The notes beneath the pieces were generated by a model. The model saw only the letters and a program-made list of their open reading frames with translations. It ran no database searches and was not told where the DNA came from. A stretch of DNA of 33,760 bases from CAZWVA01 sp964636885 (GTDB lineage: Bacteria > Desulfobacterota_D > UBA1144 > Nemesobacterales > CSP1-2): assembly GCA_964636885.1 (NCBI GenBank), contig CAZWVA010000026.1:1-33760 (forward strand), in the 5' to 3' direction. This document shows, one piece after another, positions 7,304 to 15,578 of the stretch. The position numbers and the translations under genes were made by a program. Position 1 is the stretch's first letter. Every line of letters starts with the position of its first letter.

Positions 7304-9202
7304 ATGAAAGAATTAGAACCGCTAATAAAGCTGTTAGTTCCTTACGGTCTTTTTACAGGTGATAGAGTCACATCTGGTGATATTCTTACATACACTCTTT
7401 TGCTAATAATAATCGCCTATGGGATTGTTTCATTTATTCAATTTGGAATAAAGACGAGAGGGATAAAAAAGAATCTGGAAAATCATACCCAAAAGCTATC
7501 AGAGTTTAATGCAAAAGTAGCAGAAGAGTTTGAAAGTATAAAGGAACTGTTTTATTCGAACAGTCTACTAAAAGATGAATGGCAGGAATACGAATCTACT
7601 CTTATAAAGCGTGATAATCCCCATAGAGTAGTATATAAAACAGAGCCTGCCGAGACCTATTTTAATGAATCACGAATTCTTGCAAATAGAGTTAATGTTA
7701 GATATTGGTACGCCCTTCCAGGAATTTTTATTGGACTTGGAATCTTTGGAACTTTTATTGGCTTGACTTTTGGACTATCGACATTCGGTACTGGTTCAAC
7801 TGAAGAGATACAAGCCAGCATAGAGGGGTTATTATCTGGTATGACAACAGCCTTTACGACATCTGTATGGGGTATGATTTTCTCTATAGCTTTTAATTTC
7901 TATGAAAAAGTCGGATTTAACGGCATAAATAGTGAACTAAATAAATTAAGTAATCAGATTGATAAACTCTTTACCCTCACTACTCAAGAGAAGATAGCCT
8001 TTGAGCAACAAGATCAGCTCGAACAACAAACTACCGCACTTAAGGCCTTTTCAACCGATCTTGCTGATAGGATAAAAGTCGCTATGGATTCTATACTCGC
8101 ATCGAGGCTAGACAGTCTACAAGGAGTCGTTGAAAGGCTATATCGAACAAGTGAAGAGTCAACGGACATTATTATAAAAGAGATTCGCTCATTTGGAGGA
8201 AATATAACAAACGAACTTCGTGATACTATAGGTAGCATCATGCTGGAAAAATTATCTCCTTCTCTTGAACAAGTATCGCAATCTATAAATAACCTAGTAC
8301 CAATTGTGGAGAATCTTCGTATGGAAAAGCAAGAGACTTCTTTAGCAGCTATAAAGAATATGGTAGAGGAATTCAAAGATATCCTTTCTTCTACTACAAG
8401 AACTGAGATGGAGAGTTTGACACATATGATTGAAAACGCTGCCGATTCCCTCTCTTCTTTCCCATCCCAACTCGAGGCGATGATTGGTATGGTTCAAGAG
8501 CAGATGACACAAATGAAAATATTACTTGAACAAACTTCCTCTAAAACCGTTGAAGAAGCCGCTACAGCAACCTCTTTAATGAGGGAAGAAGCGGAAAAAG
8601 CAGTTAAAACATTTGGAGCAACTATACAAAACTTGCAAGACAATATAGCCCAACTGCTTGAGCGTCAGGCAAGTGATGCAAGGATCGTAGAAAATCTAAT
8701 TTCTAACTCTCAGGAGGTTATTCAAAAGGGGAATCTACTTACTCAAAATATGACCGGAGCTATTGATTCCATTAATGATGCGATAAGGCAAATAAGCGGC
8801 GTTTCTCGTTTATTTATTGATGGAGCAAATACGCTCAAAGAAAGCGGACAAAAACTTTCAGAATCCGCATCCCGATTTGCTCTGCAAAATGAACAGTACA
8901 TTAAAGCAAATAAGGAGACTTTAGATAAGATAACATCGTCTCTGAAAGATTCAGAAAGATTATTAAAAGAATTCGCTGAAAAATTCAGAGTTATTGAAAA
9001 CGGTCTCTCAGGAATATTTTCTAGAATCCAAGAAGGTCTTGACCAATATGCCTTAAAAACGCGCGAAACCTTAAATAACTATCTAGCGGATTTTGCAAGT
9101 TACCATGCAGAAGCGGCTCAAAGGCTTGCAGGTAGTATTGAAGCTTTAAATGAGACGGTTGAAAATATAGAAGAGATTCTATCTAACGTTAAGAAACAAT
9201 GA
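7304..9202 (+). CDS. zorA: Zorya anti-phage motor subunit ZorA (MotA/ExbB-like with long tail)
   Basis: A 632-residue membrane protein. Three membrane helices are visible: TM1 about residues 27-48, TM2 about 137-160 (ALPGIFIGLGIFGTFIGLTF) and TM3 about 176-200 (LLSGMTTAFTTSVWGMIFSI). The GTFIGLTFGL and GMTTAFTTSVWG stretches are the MotA/ExbB ion-channel core. From about residue 210 to the end the protein is hydrophilic and heptad-like, with many Glu, Gln, Ser and Leu, predicting a long helical coiled-coil tail in the cytoplasm. In studied Zorya systems the ZorA tail is needed for defence and is thought to relay motor activity to the effectors. The ATG has a strong ribosome binding site (GGAGGGA). 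The stop overlaps the zorB start by four bases. Base composition is distinctly A+T-rich. Assignment rests on architecture plus the complete gene order A-B-C-D. Confidence 0.92.
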   Translation: MKELEPLIKLLVPYGLFTGDRVTSGDILTYTLLLIIIAYGIVSFIQFGIKTRGIKKNLENHTQKLSEFNAKVAEEFESIKELFYSNSLLKDEWQEYESTLIKRDNPHRVVYKTEPAETYFNESRILANRVNVRYWYALPGIFIGLGIFGTFIGLTFGLSTFGTGSTEEIQASIEGLLSGMTTAFTTSVWGMIFSIAFNFYEKVGFNGINSELNKLSNQIDKLFTLTTQEKIAFEQQDQLEQQTTALKAFSTDLADRIKVAMDSILASRLDSLQGVVERLYRTSEESTDIIIKEIRSFGGNITNELRDTIGSIMLEKLSPSLEQVSQSINNLVPIVENLRMEKQETSLAAIKNMVEEFKDILSSTTRTEMESLTHMIENAADSLSSFPSQLEAMIGMVQEQMTQMKILLEQTSSKTVEEAATATSLMREEAEKAVKTFGATIQNLQDNIAQLLERQASDARIVENLISNSQEVIQKGNLLTQNMTGAIDSINDAIRQISGVSRLFIDGANTLKESGQKLSESASRFALQNEQYIKANKETLDKITSSLKDSERLLKEFAEKFRVIENGLSGIFSRIQEGLDQYALKTRETLNNYLADFASYHAEAAQRLAGSIEALNETVENIEEILSNVKKQ

Positions 9203-9873
9203 TTAAAAGAAATAACGAAGTGGAAGATAATCCTTATGGGATTTCTATAGCTGATCTAATGACAGGCTTACTGTCAATAATAATTCTTGTACTCTTCTCG
9301 GTTATGCTTAGGTTAGAAGTTTTTCGAGAAGAAAAAGCATCCCAAATAGAAGTGATTGATGAGAGGGAACTTATAAAACGAGAGCTAGTTGCTAAGCTAA
9401 TAAAGGAGTTGTCAGAATACGAAGTTGACATAGATCCTCAAACAGGGGTTATTCGTATAAAGGAAGGAATTCTTTTCGATTTTGGTAAATATGATATTAA
9501 ACCTAAAGGAGAAGAGTTTTTGAAAAAATTCGTACCAGAATATGTAAATATTTTACTTTCAGATCCTGAGATTTGTTCTAATCTTTCCCAAATTATAATC
9601 GAGGGTCACACGGATAGGGCTGGTACGTACGAATATAACCTGGGATTGAGTCTCGACCGCGCCAAAAGTGTAGCGCTTTATATTTCTGAAGAAATGGGTA
9701 ATTTCCCTTACAAAGAGGCATTTCGAAACCTTTTAACTGTAAATGGAAGGAGTTTTGAGGAACTGCGTGATCTAGAAAGACCTTTGGATGAGGTTAATCG
9801 TAGAGTGGAATTTAAATTCCGTTTAAAAGATTGGGATATCATCAATTCTAAAAAACACGAGATGGAGAAATAA
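9199..9873 (+). CDS. zorB: Zorya stator-like subunit ZorB (MotB/OmpA-type peptidoglycan binding)
   Basis: A 224-residue protein with one N-terminal membrane helix (about residues 15-38, ISIADLMTGLLSIIILVLFS) and a periplasmic OmpA-like domain. D19 at the start of the helix matches the ion-carrying Asp conserved in MotB, ExbD and ZorB. The OmpA domain shows ILFDFGKYDIKPKGEEFL (from about residue 91) and GHTDRAGTYEYNLGLSLDRA (from about residue 136), including the Asp and Arg that hold the meso-diaminopimelate stem of peptidoglycan. ZorB dimers sit inside a ZorA pentamer and anchor the motor to the cell wall. The start overlaps zorA (ATGA), and the stop is directly followed by the zorC ATG, so translation is coupled. 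It could pass for flagellar MotB in isolation, but no flagellar genes are present. Confidence 0.92.
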   Translation: MIKRNNEVEDNPYGISIADLMTGLLSIIILVLFSVMLRLEVFREEKASQIEVIDERELIKRELVAKLIKELSEYEVDIDPQTGVIRIKEGILFDFGKYDIKPKGEEFLKKFVPEYVNILLSDPEICSNLSQIIIEGHTDRAGTYEYNLGLSLDRAKSVALYISEEMGNFPYKEAFRNLLTVNGRSFEELRDLERPLDEVNRRVEFKFRLKDWDIINSKKHEMEK

Positions 9874-11349
9874 ATGGATGACTTTAATATAGAGTCTATC
9901 CTCAATTTCAAATTTGAGCTAAAGGATTTTTTAAGGTTTGTTCCGAAACCCAAGGAAAATGTAAAAGCTAAGGCCGTAGAACACCTTAAGCAAATAAAGG
10001 GAGAGAAACTATCTGCTCCTCCTATAAATAGGGTGAGCGAAATCTATAGAAAATTTATAGATATAGTCCTTAAAGGAATACAGGTTTTAAGAGAGGGCTT
10101 TAAAACCAGACGAGATATAAAAACCCTTGCGTGGTGTTTGTATCACAAGGAGGATAAGAAACCATATGATATTCAAATCGCAAAATCTAAATTTATGAGC
10201 TATGCGATTCAGCTTTTTGAAGACAAGTATTCTCATTCGATTTTGGTTCCCATTTGTGAAAACCTTCTTATGGAATGGGGTTCAAGTGAATCAGAGATTT
10301 TTAGAGGTTTTGTCAAAAAGTACATAAGCACTTATAATGGAAAAAGAAATTTGCTACATGTGATAAAGTATAACGAAGAGTGGTTTCTAAATCATAGGGG
10401 AGACATAAACCTTGCAAGCTATCTGATTGAAGGAAATAAAAAGCTCTCTGAAGTATGGAATTTCCTTAACCTTCCTGAACATATCTATCAGTACGAATAT
10501 TTCTCTCATCTAGCGATTCAATATACCAATCTGCTTTTAAAAAGAGATTATAGTCTTACCCACATAGAGGACATTATAGAGTTTCTAAATAAGCACAACA
10601 ATCGTTTAGCTGATAAGAGAGTTCTATCTTTGGTTATTGTGAATCTCGGTACTGAGGCATCGCAGGAGTATAAAGACCTTTTAAAAAACTATGTATTAGA
10701 AAAGATTGGAGATCCTGTAATAGAATCCAACTGGTATCCATGGCCTGAAGCCAGCTATAAAGAAAAAGAAAACCTTCTCAGAGCTAGAGATATATTCAAT
10801 GAATGGATTAACGTTGAGGGCATCGAGATGTTCTTTGACAAGATCAGTAGGACGATTGACCCGGAGGATTTTAAATATAGAAAGGCCTTCTGGTTAGCAT
10901 ATGCAAAATATATAGAAGCCTTTAAAATAGCAGGTGACAGAAGTCTCAGATATTCCTTAGAAAGGGATGATAAGACTAGAGGTATAGTAAAAAACAGGTT
11001 TGCTATACTGGGGAGTGCAGAAAGGGACCAATGTGCATTTATTTTTAAAATAAGAGGCTATGTATTCGTAGAGTTTGGTAAAAAGGGAGCGGCTTTCTAC
11101 GCTTATAGGGCCTCTAACCCATTTGCACCTAGATTAGATAAACAGCTCTATTCGATTTACGAACTAAGAAAACACTCCGAGATGGCATATCTCATGAGAG
11201 AAGAGGACAATAACAAAATAAGATACTATCGAGAAGGTAGATATTCACATTTTGCTTCAAAAGAGTATTTCTGGCAAGAAAGACTCAGTTGGTGGTTAGA
11301 TAAAGTTTTAGAAATATCCCCTACCAAAAATTATAAGAAGATTAGGTAA
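9874..11349 (+). CDS. zorC: Zorya effector component ZorC (EH-signature domain protein)
   Basis: A 491-residue soluble protein with no membrane segment, rich in Lys, Glu, Tyr and Trp. The region about residues 375-412, with SAERDQCAFIFKIRGYVFVE followed by FGKKGAAFYAYRAS, resembles the EH-signature domain that defines ZorC of type I Zorya. The N-terminal two thirds is mostly helical and has no family I can name. In characterised systems ZorC is a DNA-binding cytoplasmic protein acting with ZorD after the ZorAB motor senses phage entry. The ATG follows the zorB stop with no gap, and zorD begins ten bases after its own stop. The assignment depends strongly on its place between zorB and zorD; the sequence alone would give a weaker call. 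Confidence 0.85.
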   Translation: MDDFNIESILNFKFELKDFLRFVPKPKENVKAKAVEHLKQIKGEKLSAPPINRVSEIYRKFIDIVLKGIQVLREGFKTRRDIKTLAWCLYHKEDKKPYDIQIAKSKFMSYAIQLFEDKYSHSILVPICENLLMEWGSSESEIFRGFVKKYISTYNGKRNLLHVIKYNEEWFLNHRGDINLASYLIEGNKKLSEVWNFLNLPEHIYQYEYFSHLAIQYTNLLLKRDYSLTHIEDIIEFLNKHNNRLADKRVLSLVIVNLGTEASQEYKDLLKNYVLEKIGDPVIESNWYPWPEASYKEKENLLRARDIFNEWINVEGIEMFFDKISRTIDPEDFKYRKAFWLAYAKYIEAFKIAGDRSLRYSLERDDKTRGIVKNRFAILGSAERDQCAFIFKIRGYVFVEFGKKGAAFYAYRASNPFAPRLDKQLYSIYELRKHSEMAYLMREEDNNKIRYYREGRYSHFASKEYFWQERLSWWLDKVLEISPTKNYKKIR

Positions 11350-11359
11350 TTGGTCAAGG

Positions 11360-14300
11360 ATGCTTAAAACATTAAGACAACCATCTAAAGGCCATCAGTA
11401 TTTTATGTGGAAAGAAACACCGACAGGAGTAGAATTCTATTTTCAGCACGATAAAGAAAATATCTCCTTTGAGAAGTGGACTCTTCATTTTGAATCTTAC
11501 GAAGTTAAGGCTCAATGGTGGTTTCTTAAAGAGTTAATAGATAATGGTCAAGCCGATACAGCAGATTATTTTGTTTTTGTTCCGAATGAAACTCTATTCG
11601 AACTTTCAGCTATTGATCTGAGACTTCTCGATATGCCCGATTTCTACCCCTTTGATATAAAGATCTTATCAAGAGGAGGACTGGAACAATCGGATTTCAA
11701 CTATCAAGTAACTTTTTGTGATTTTAATGGTGATCCAATCTTTGCTAGGAAGATTGGATGTGTCTTGAGACTTACTTCGAATAGGGCCTATTTACTCACA
11801 AAAGAACAGGTTGCCCTTCTTAATGCAATCGAATCTTTTAACCACTTGCCTAAAGAGAAGAAGTTATACACTGAAAATCTTCTAAGGTTCTCGGAGATAA
11901 AAGGGCTAGCAAGGGAAACTGGTGCTTTACTTGATGGCTATCTTAATACCACGGATGTGGTTTCTCCTAGAAAGATACATCTCAGATTGAGTACCTCAAG
12001 AGATACCCTAGAAATTATTCCGGAAATAAAAGAGTTAGACGATAGAGGAAATGACATCTTTCAGAAATCTTTCGATTTTCATCCTCAGATTGAAAGTGTT
12101 TACACAATACAAAGGACAGATGGAAGCCGTACAAGAGTCGTGTTTAATGGTGATCAACAAGATGCACTATACGAAATAAAAAAAAGAAGGAGAATATCAC
12201 AAGAGGAAGCCCTAAGGATTGCTGAATGTCCCCAAGAGTTTTTTAATCCTGAGGTCGTTGAGCTAGATCCAACACCTGACAATCCTTCTTTTAGCGACCG
12301 TGTTAAAGAAATAGGTTTCTATAAACCGCGGGTATATCCTTTCATATCACCTTATAAAAGTAAATGGATTCCAGGGCTTATTATTGAGGACACCAAACAC
12401 CAGCAAAGACAAATGACCATAAAATCTACAGATGATTTAGAAAAAATAAAAAGACTAATTGCCGAAGCTCAAGCAGATAATAAAAGCACAATAGAGTGGG
12501 AAGGTTCTCGCTTTGATATAAATTCAATAGAACCCCATATTCCCTTCTTTGAACAGCAGATTGATAAACCGGTTCGTCACTTCGAAAAGAAAATAAGTAG
12601 TGGTGAGCCTGTCCTCATTATAGAAGAGAATATCGATGATGTAACTTATACAACTTTAATACCACGGGTTTCAGTGAATGATTTTAGACATCGTTACGAA
12701 AATCCACCGAATTTAAAGAATGAAACTAAGATATATCCACATCAGCAAGAAGGTATCGCATGGCTGCAAGAATTATACAGACGGGAATTGCCAGGAGGAC
12801 TACTTGCAGATGATATGGGGTTGGGAAAAACTCTACAGGTTCTCTGTTTCCTAAATTGGCATGACAAATATATAAGATCGAAGGAGAAAAGAAAGAAACC
12901 TTACCTTATAATTGCCCCGCTAACTCTGTTAGAGAATTGGGAATCCGAATACAGAAAGCATTTTATCCTTGATACTAACAGAATAGTCACTCTTTATGGT
13001 GATTGCTTAGGAGATTACAAGCTTCCTGCTGGTAGCTTAGGTCATATTTCAATTCCACCGATTCATGGATCCGAGAAAATCAGTCGTGTGAGAGAGAAAC
13101 GGGGGATCTTGGATGTAAAGAAACTATCTTCTTCCGAACTCGTTTTAACCACATACGAAACCGTACGTGATTTCCAAGTGGATTTAGGACAAATAGATTG
13201 GGCTGTTGTTGTAGTAGATGAGGCACAAAAAATAAAGACACCAGGGACATTAGTCACAAATGCAATTAAAGCGTTAAAAACCGACTTTCGGATCGCGTGT
13301 ACCGGGACACCAGTTGAAAATTCCTTGGTTGATCTATGGTGTATAACCGATTTCGCCGTACCTGGTTATCTTGGGAGTGCAAGAGATTTTGCTAAAGAAT
13401 TTCAAGCTCCCCTTAAATTTCAAACAACAAACATAAATGAAATCGGAGAAAAAGTTAGGGAACGTATCGGAATATACATCAAAAGAAGATTAAAGGAAGA
13501 TATTCTCGAGGGTCTTCCTCCAAAGCACCTACATATAGAAGATTGTAAACGACCAATGCCTGAAGCCCAGTTACAGCGATATATGGAAGAGCTTAAAGCC
13601 CTTCGCAAAATCGATGTTTCAAGTGTTTCAATTCGAAAAAGCACAGTTCTACAAATAATAAATGCGTTAAGGGATATATCAGATCATCCTTATCTAACCA
13701 GGCTTGAAAGTATTGAGCTAAGCTTAGATGGTTTTATCAATCAATCGGCTAAGCTGGTAACAACAGTCGAAATTTTAAATGGAATAAGGAATAAAGGAGA
13801 GAAAGCTATTATTTTTGCAGATAGACGTAATACCTGCAAAATGCTGCATCAGGTAATGTGTAAGAAATTCGGTTTAGATGAGAGCGACGTCTATATCGTA
13901 AATGGGGATATGCCAGGATTTGTAAAGAGAGAAGGAGTGATTAAAATTAGCCGTCAATCGGCTATAGATAAATTCGAGTCAAAAGCGGGATTTAACGTGA
14001 TTATAATGTCTCCTCTTGCCGCCGGTGTTGGATTGAATATAACAAAAGCAAACCATGTAATACACTATAGCAGATGGTGGAATCCCGCTAAAGAGGATCA
14101 AGCCACCGATCGTGTTTATCGCATAGGGCAAACGTTACCTGTTCATATATATTTTCCCATAGCTACTAACGATGGGTTTAAAACGTTTGACGTCGTTCTA
14201 CATGAGCTGCTCGAGAGAAAGAGGACTTTGATGCATGGTACTCTATTTCCCACTGAACAAGTAGAAGTAACGCCTGAGGAAGTCTTCGAAAATATCGTTG

Positions 14301-14779
14301 GTTCAATCCCTGATTTTGATATTTCTGAGGGGATCCCTATTAGAATGAGTGAAATTAATTCAATCGAACCGTGTGTTTTTGAGGCTATTATTGCTGCTAT
14401 CTTTCAAAGCTTAGGGAAAAAGGTTTTTTTAACTCCTGAACAAAACGATAAAGGAGTTGATATAGTTGTAATGCCAAATAGTAATGAGAACATGGGATTG
14501 CTGATACAGGCAAAGCATACTAGTACTGGTAGGAAAGTAGGTTCTGATGCTATAAGGGAAGTCTTTTTAGCCAAGGGGTTTTACGAAAAAAGACTGGGGA
14601 CAAGATTTGATTGTGCTGCTGTTACAAACACAGAATTTACTTCTGAAGCCACAGAATTAGCTTCTACAAACAATGTGAAATTGATGGATCGGAGATGGCT
14701 AGAAACAAACCTACAGAAAACCAAAATCTATCATTTTCAGGTTAGACAACTACTATTTCAACGAATGGATAGGCTTTGA
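11360..14779 (+). CDS. zorD: Zorya effector ZorD: SNF2 helicase with C-terminal Mrr-like nuclease
   Basis: A 1139-residue protein in three parts. Residues 1 to about 450 match no domain I recognise. Residues about 455-960 form a Swi2/Snf2 ATPase: Q-motif-like YPHQQEGIAWLQE, Walker A ADDMGLGKT (K490), motif Ia LIIAPLTLLENW, Walker B DEAQ (620-623), motif III CTGTPVEN, motif V SPLAAGVGLNI and motif VI RWWNPAKEDQATDRVYRIGQ (905-924). Residues about 1005-1125 form an Mrr-type PD-(D/E)xK nuclease: FEAIIAAIFQSLGKKV, GVDIVV (D1034) and LIQAKH (Q1050, K1052), then CAAVTNTEFTSEA. ZorD is the ATP-dependent DNA-degrading effector of type I Zorya; a C-terminal nuclease is, as I recall, normal for the family. 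It is the last gene of the operon. Translation ends 389 bases before the convergent dgkA. Confidence 0.93.
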   Translation: MLKTLRQPSKGHQYFMWKETPTGVEFYFQHDKENISFEKWTLHFESYEVKAQWWFLKELIDNGQADTADYFVFVPNETLFELSAIDLRLLDMPDFYPFDIKILSRGGLEQSDFNYQVTFCDFNGDPIFARKIGCVLRLTSNRAYLLTKEQVALLNAIESFNHLPKEKKLYTENLLRFSEIKGLARETGALLDGYLNTTDVVSPRKIHLRLSTSRDTLEIIPEIKELDDRGNDIFQKSFDFHPQIESVYTIQRTDGSRTRVVFNGDQQDALYEIKKRRRISQEEALRIAECPQEFFNPEVVELDPTPDNPSFSDRVKEIGFYKPRVYPFISPYKSKWIPGLIIEDTKHQQRQMTIKSTDDLEKIKRLIAEAQADNKSTIEWEGSRFDINSIEPHIPFFEQQIDKPVRHFEKKISSGEPVLIIEENIDDVTYTTLIPRVSVNDFRHRYENPPNLKNETKIYPHQQEGIAWLQELYRRELPGGLLADDMGLGKTLQVLCFLNWHDKYIRSKEKRKKPYLIIAPLTLLENWESEYRKHFILDTNRIVTLYGDCLGDYKLPAGSLGHISIPPIHGSEKISRVREKRGILDVKKLSSSELVLTTYETVRDFQVDLGQIDWAVVVVDEAQKIKTPGTLVTNAIKALKTDFRIACTGTPVENSLVDLWCITDFAVPGYLGSARDFAKEFQAPLKFQTTNINEIGEKVRERIGIYIKRRLKEDILEGLPPKHLHIEDCKRPMPEAQLQRYMEELKALRKIDVSSVSIRKSTVLQIINALRDISDHPYLTRLESIELSLDGFINQSAKLVTTVEILNGIRNKGEKAIIFADRRNTCKMLHQVMCKKFGLDESDVYIVNGDMPGFVKREGVIKISRQSAIDKFESKAGFNVIIMSPLAAGVGLNITKANHVIHYSRWWNPAKEDQATDRVYRIGQTLPVHIYFPIATNDGFKTFDVVLHELLERKRTLMHGTLFPTEQVEVTPEEVFENIVGSIPDFDISEGIPIRMSEINSIEPCVFEAIIAAIFQSLGKKVFLTPEQNDKGVDIVVMPNSNENMGLLIQAKHTSTGRKVGSDAIREVFLAKGFYEKRLGTRFDCAAVTNTEFTSEATELASTNNVKLMDRRWLETNLQKTKIYHFQVRQLLFQRMDRL

Positions 14780-15168
14780 TTAGACTAAGTAAGGTTGGAA
14801 GTTTTATCCATTACATTGAGACTAACGTTTATTCGGTAAGTAGGCCATTTGATCTAAATCGCAGGGATTGATCTATCCTTTCTACGATCCCATATGGGTT
14901 GCGGCTCTTGACCACTTTCGGTAGCAATCNNNNNNNNNNNNNNNNNNNNNAGGAACTCTGAAGAAAGGTTGTTTGGCTTATAAATACCTTTAAAGCTTAT
15001 GTGAAAGTACTAACCATCTGGATTGACCTTAGAGGAAAACCAATCCGATACAAGGCGCGTTAACCAACTACATTTTCAGAACCGAGTGCGTGGCCCGTTA
15101 TGTAGATGTGCTTACAGGAGAGCCGTTTTTCATCATATCGGTAACTGCAGCTACATAAGGCAAGTAAG
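14780..15168. other. Intergenic region beyond Zorya with assembly gap and possible lipase debris
   Basis: This 389-base interval between convergent zorD and dgkA contains a run of 21 N at 14930-14950 and no intact gene. On the minus strand, downstream of dgkA, a short open piece ending at a TAA at 15060 reads HIYITGHALGSENVVG. It recalls the GHSLG nucleophile elbow of class 3 lipases, but only about 35 residues are open, so it may be debris or chance. A plus-strand GTG frame at 15001-15063 (about 20 codons) has no known relative. No hairpin with a T-run that would serve as terminator for zorD is visible. Confidence 0.5.
14930..14950. other. Assembly gap (21 N)
   Basis: A run of N bases between zorD and dgkA. 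The true gap length is unknown, so a gene or attachment site at the right edge of the Zorya block could be missing here. Confidence 0.99.
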
Positions 15169-15570
15169 TCAATGAGTAAAATGGGTTTCTAAGAGAGTAA
15201 CGATGTATGGGATAAATACGATTACACCTATAAAAGCGGCCCCTATGCTCGCTATTAAAACGGCCGCCGCACTCACGTCTTTGGCCCTTCCTATAAGCTC
15301 GTTGTAATCCGTAGAGAGCGCATCCCCCATAAACTCAAGGGCGGTGTTAAGTGCCTCTGCAGTCCACACCATAAAGATCGAAATGACCACAAAACACCAC
15401 TCGGTTCTCGTGATTCCAAAATAGAATCCGGCGCCGCATGAAACGAGAGTTGCCAGGGCGTGGATCCACGTATTGGGTTGGGAAAGGAGGAGTACCGCGA
15501 TACCGCGAAAGGCGTACCTGAAGCTCTTTATCCGTTCTTCGGGCCCGAGGCCATCGGTTTTACCAATCAT
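15169..15570 (-). CDS. dgkA: Diacylglycerol/undecaprenol kinase family protein
   Basis: A 133-residue integral membrane protein of the DgkA family. The N-terminal amphipathic stretch RIKSFRYAFRGIAVLL leads into three membrane helices (about residues 34-52, 57-75 and 103-126). The family signature WTAEALNTALEFMGD (E72, N75, E79) and the following RAKDVSAAAVL (D98) hold the ATP/Mg2+ and catalytic residues. Proteobacterial members phosphorylate diacylglycerol to recycle lipid from osmoregulated glucan or LPS synthesis; Gram-positive members phosphorylate undecaprenol. Which lipid is used here cannot be read from sequence, though the shorter N-terminus resembles the undecaprenol-kinase branch. 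Its ATG lies eight bases after the stop of the MBL-fold gene, so both share a transcript. It converges with zorD. Confidence 0.88.
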   Translation of the reverse strand: MIGKTDGLGPEERIKSFRYAFRGIAVLLLSQPNTWIHALATLVSCGAGFYFGITRTEWCFVVISIFMVWTAEALNTALEFMGDALSTDYNELIGRAKDVSAAAVLIASIGAAFIGVIVFIPYIVTLLETHFTH

Positions 15571-15578
15571 AGGCGGCT

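Noticed and set aside
1303..9873. The idea that ExbB/ExbD at 1303-2393 form part of the Zorya system.
   Set aside because: They are on the other strand, nearly 5 kb away and separated by unrelated genes. ZorA and ZorB supply their own motor with distinct features (long tail, OmpA domain).
7283..14988. An 11-base direct repeat TTATAAATACC at 7283-7293 and 14978-14988, flanking the Zorya genes like attachment sites.
   Set aside because: The repeat is short and very A+T-rich in two A+T-rich flanks, so a chance match is likely. No integrase, tRNA gene or longer core is present, and the left copy lies inside the zorA leader.
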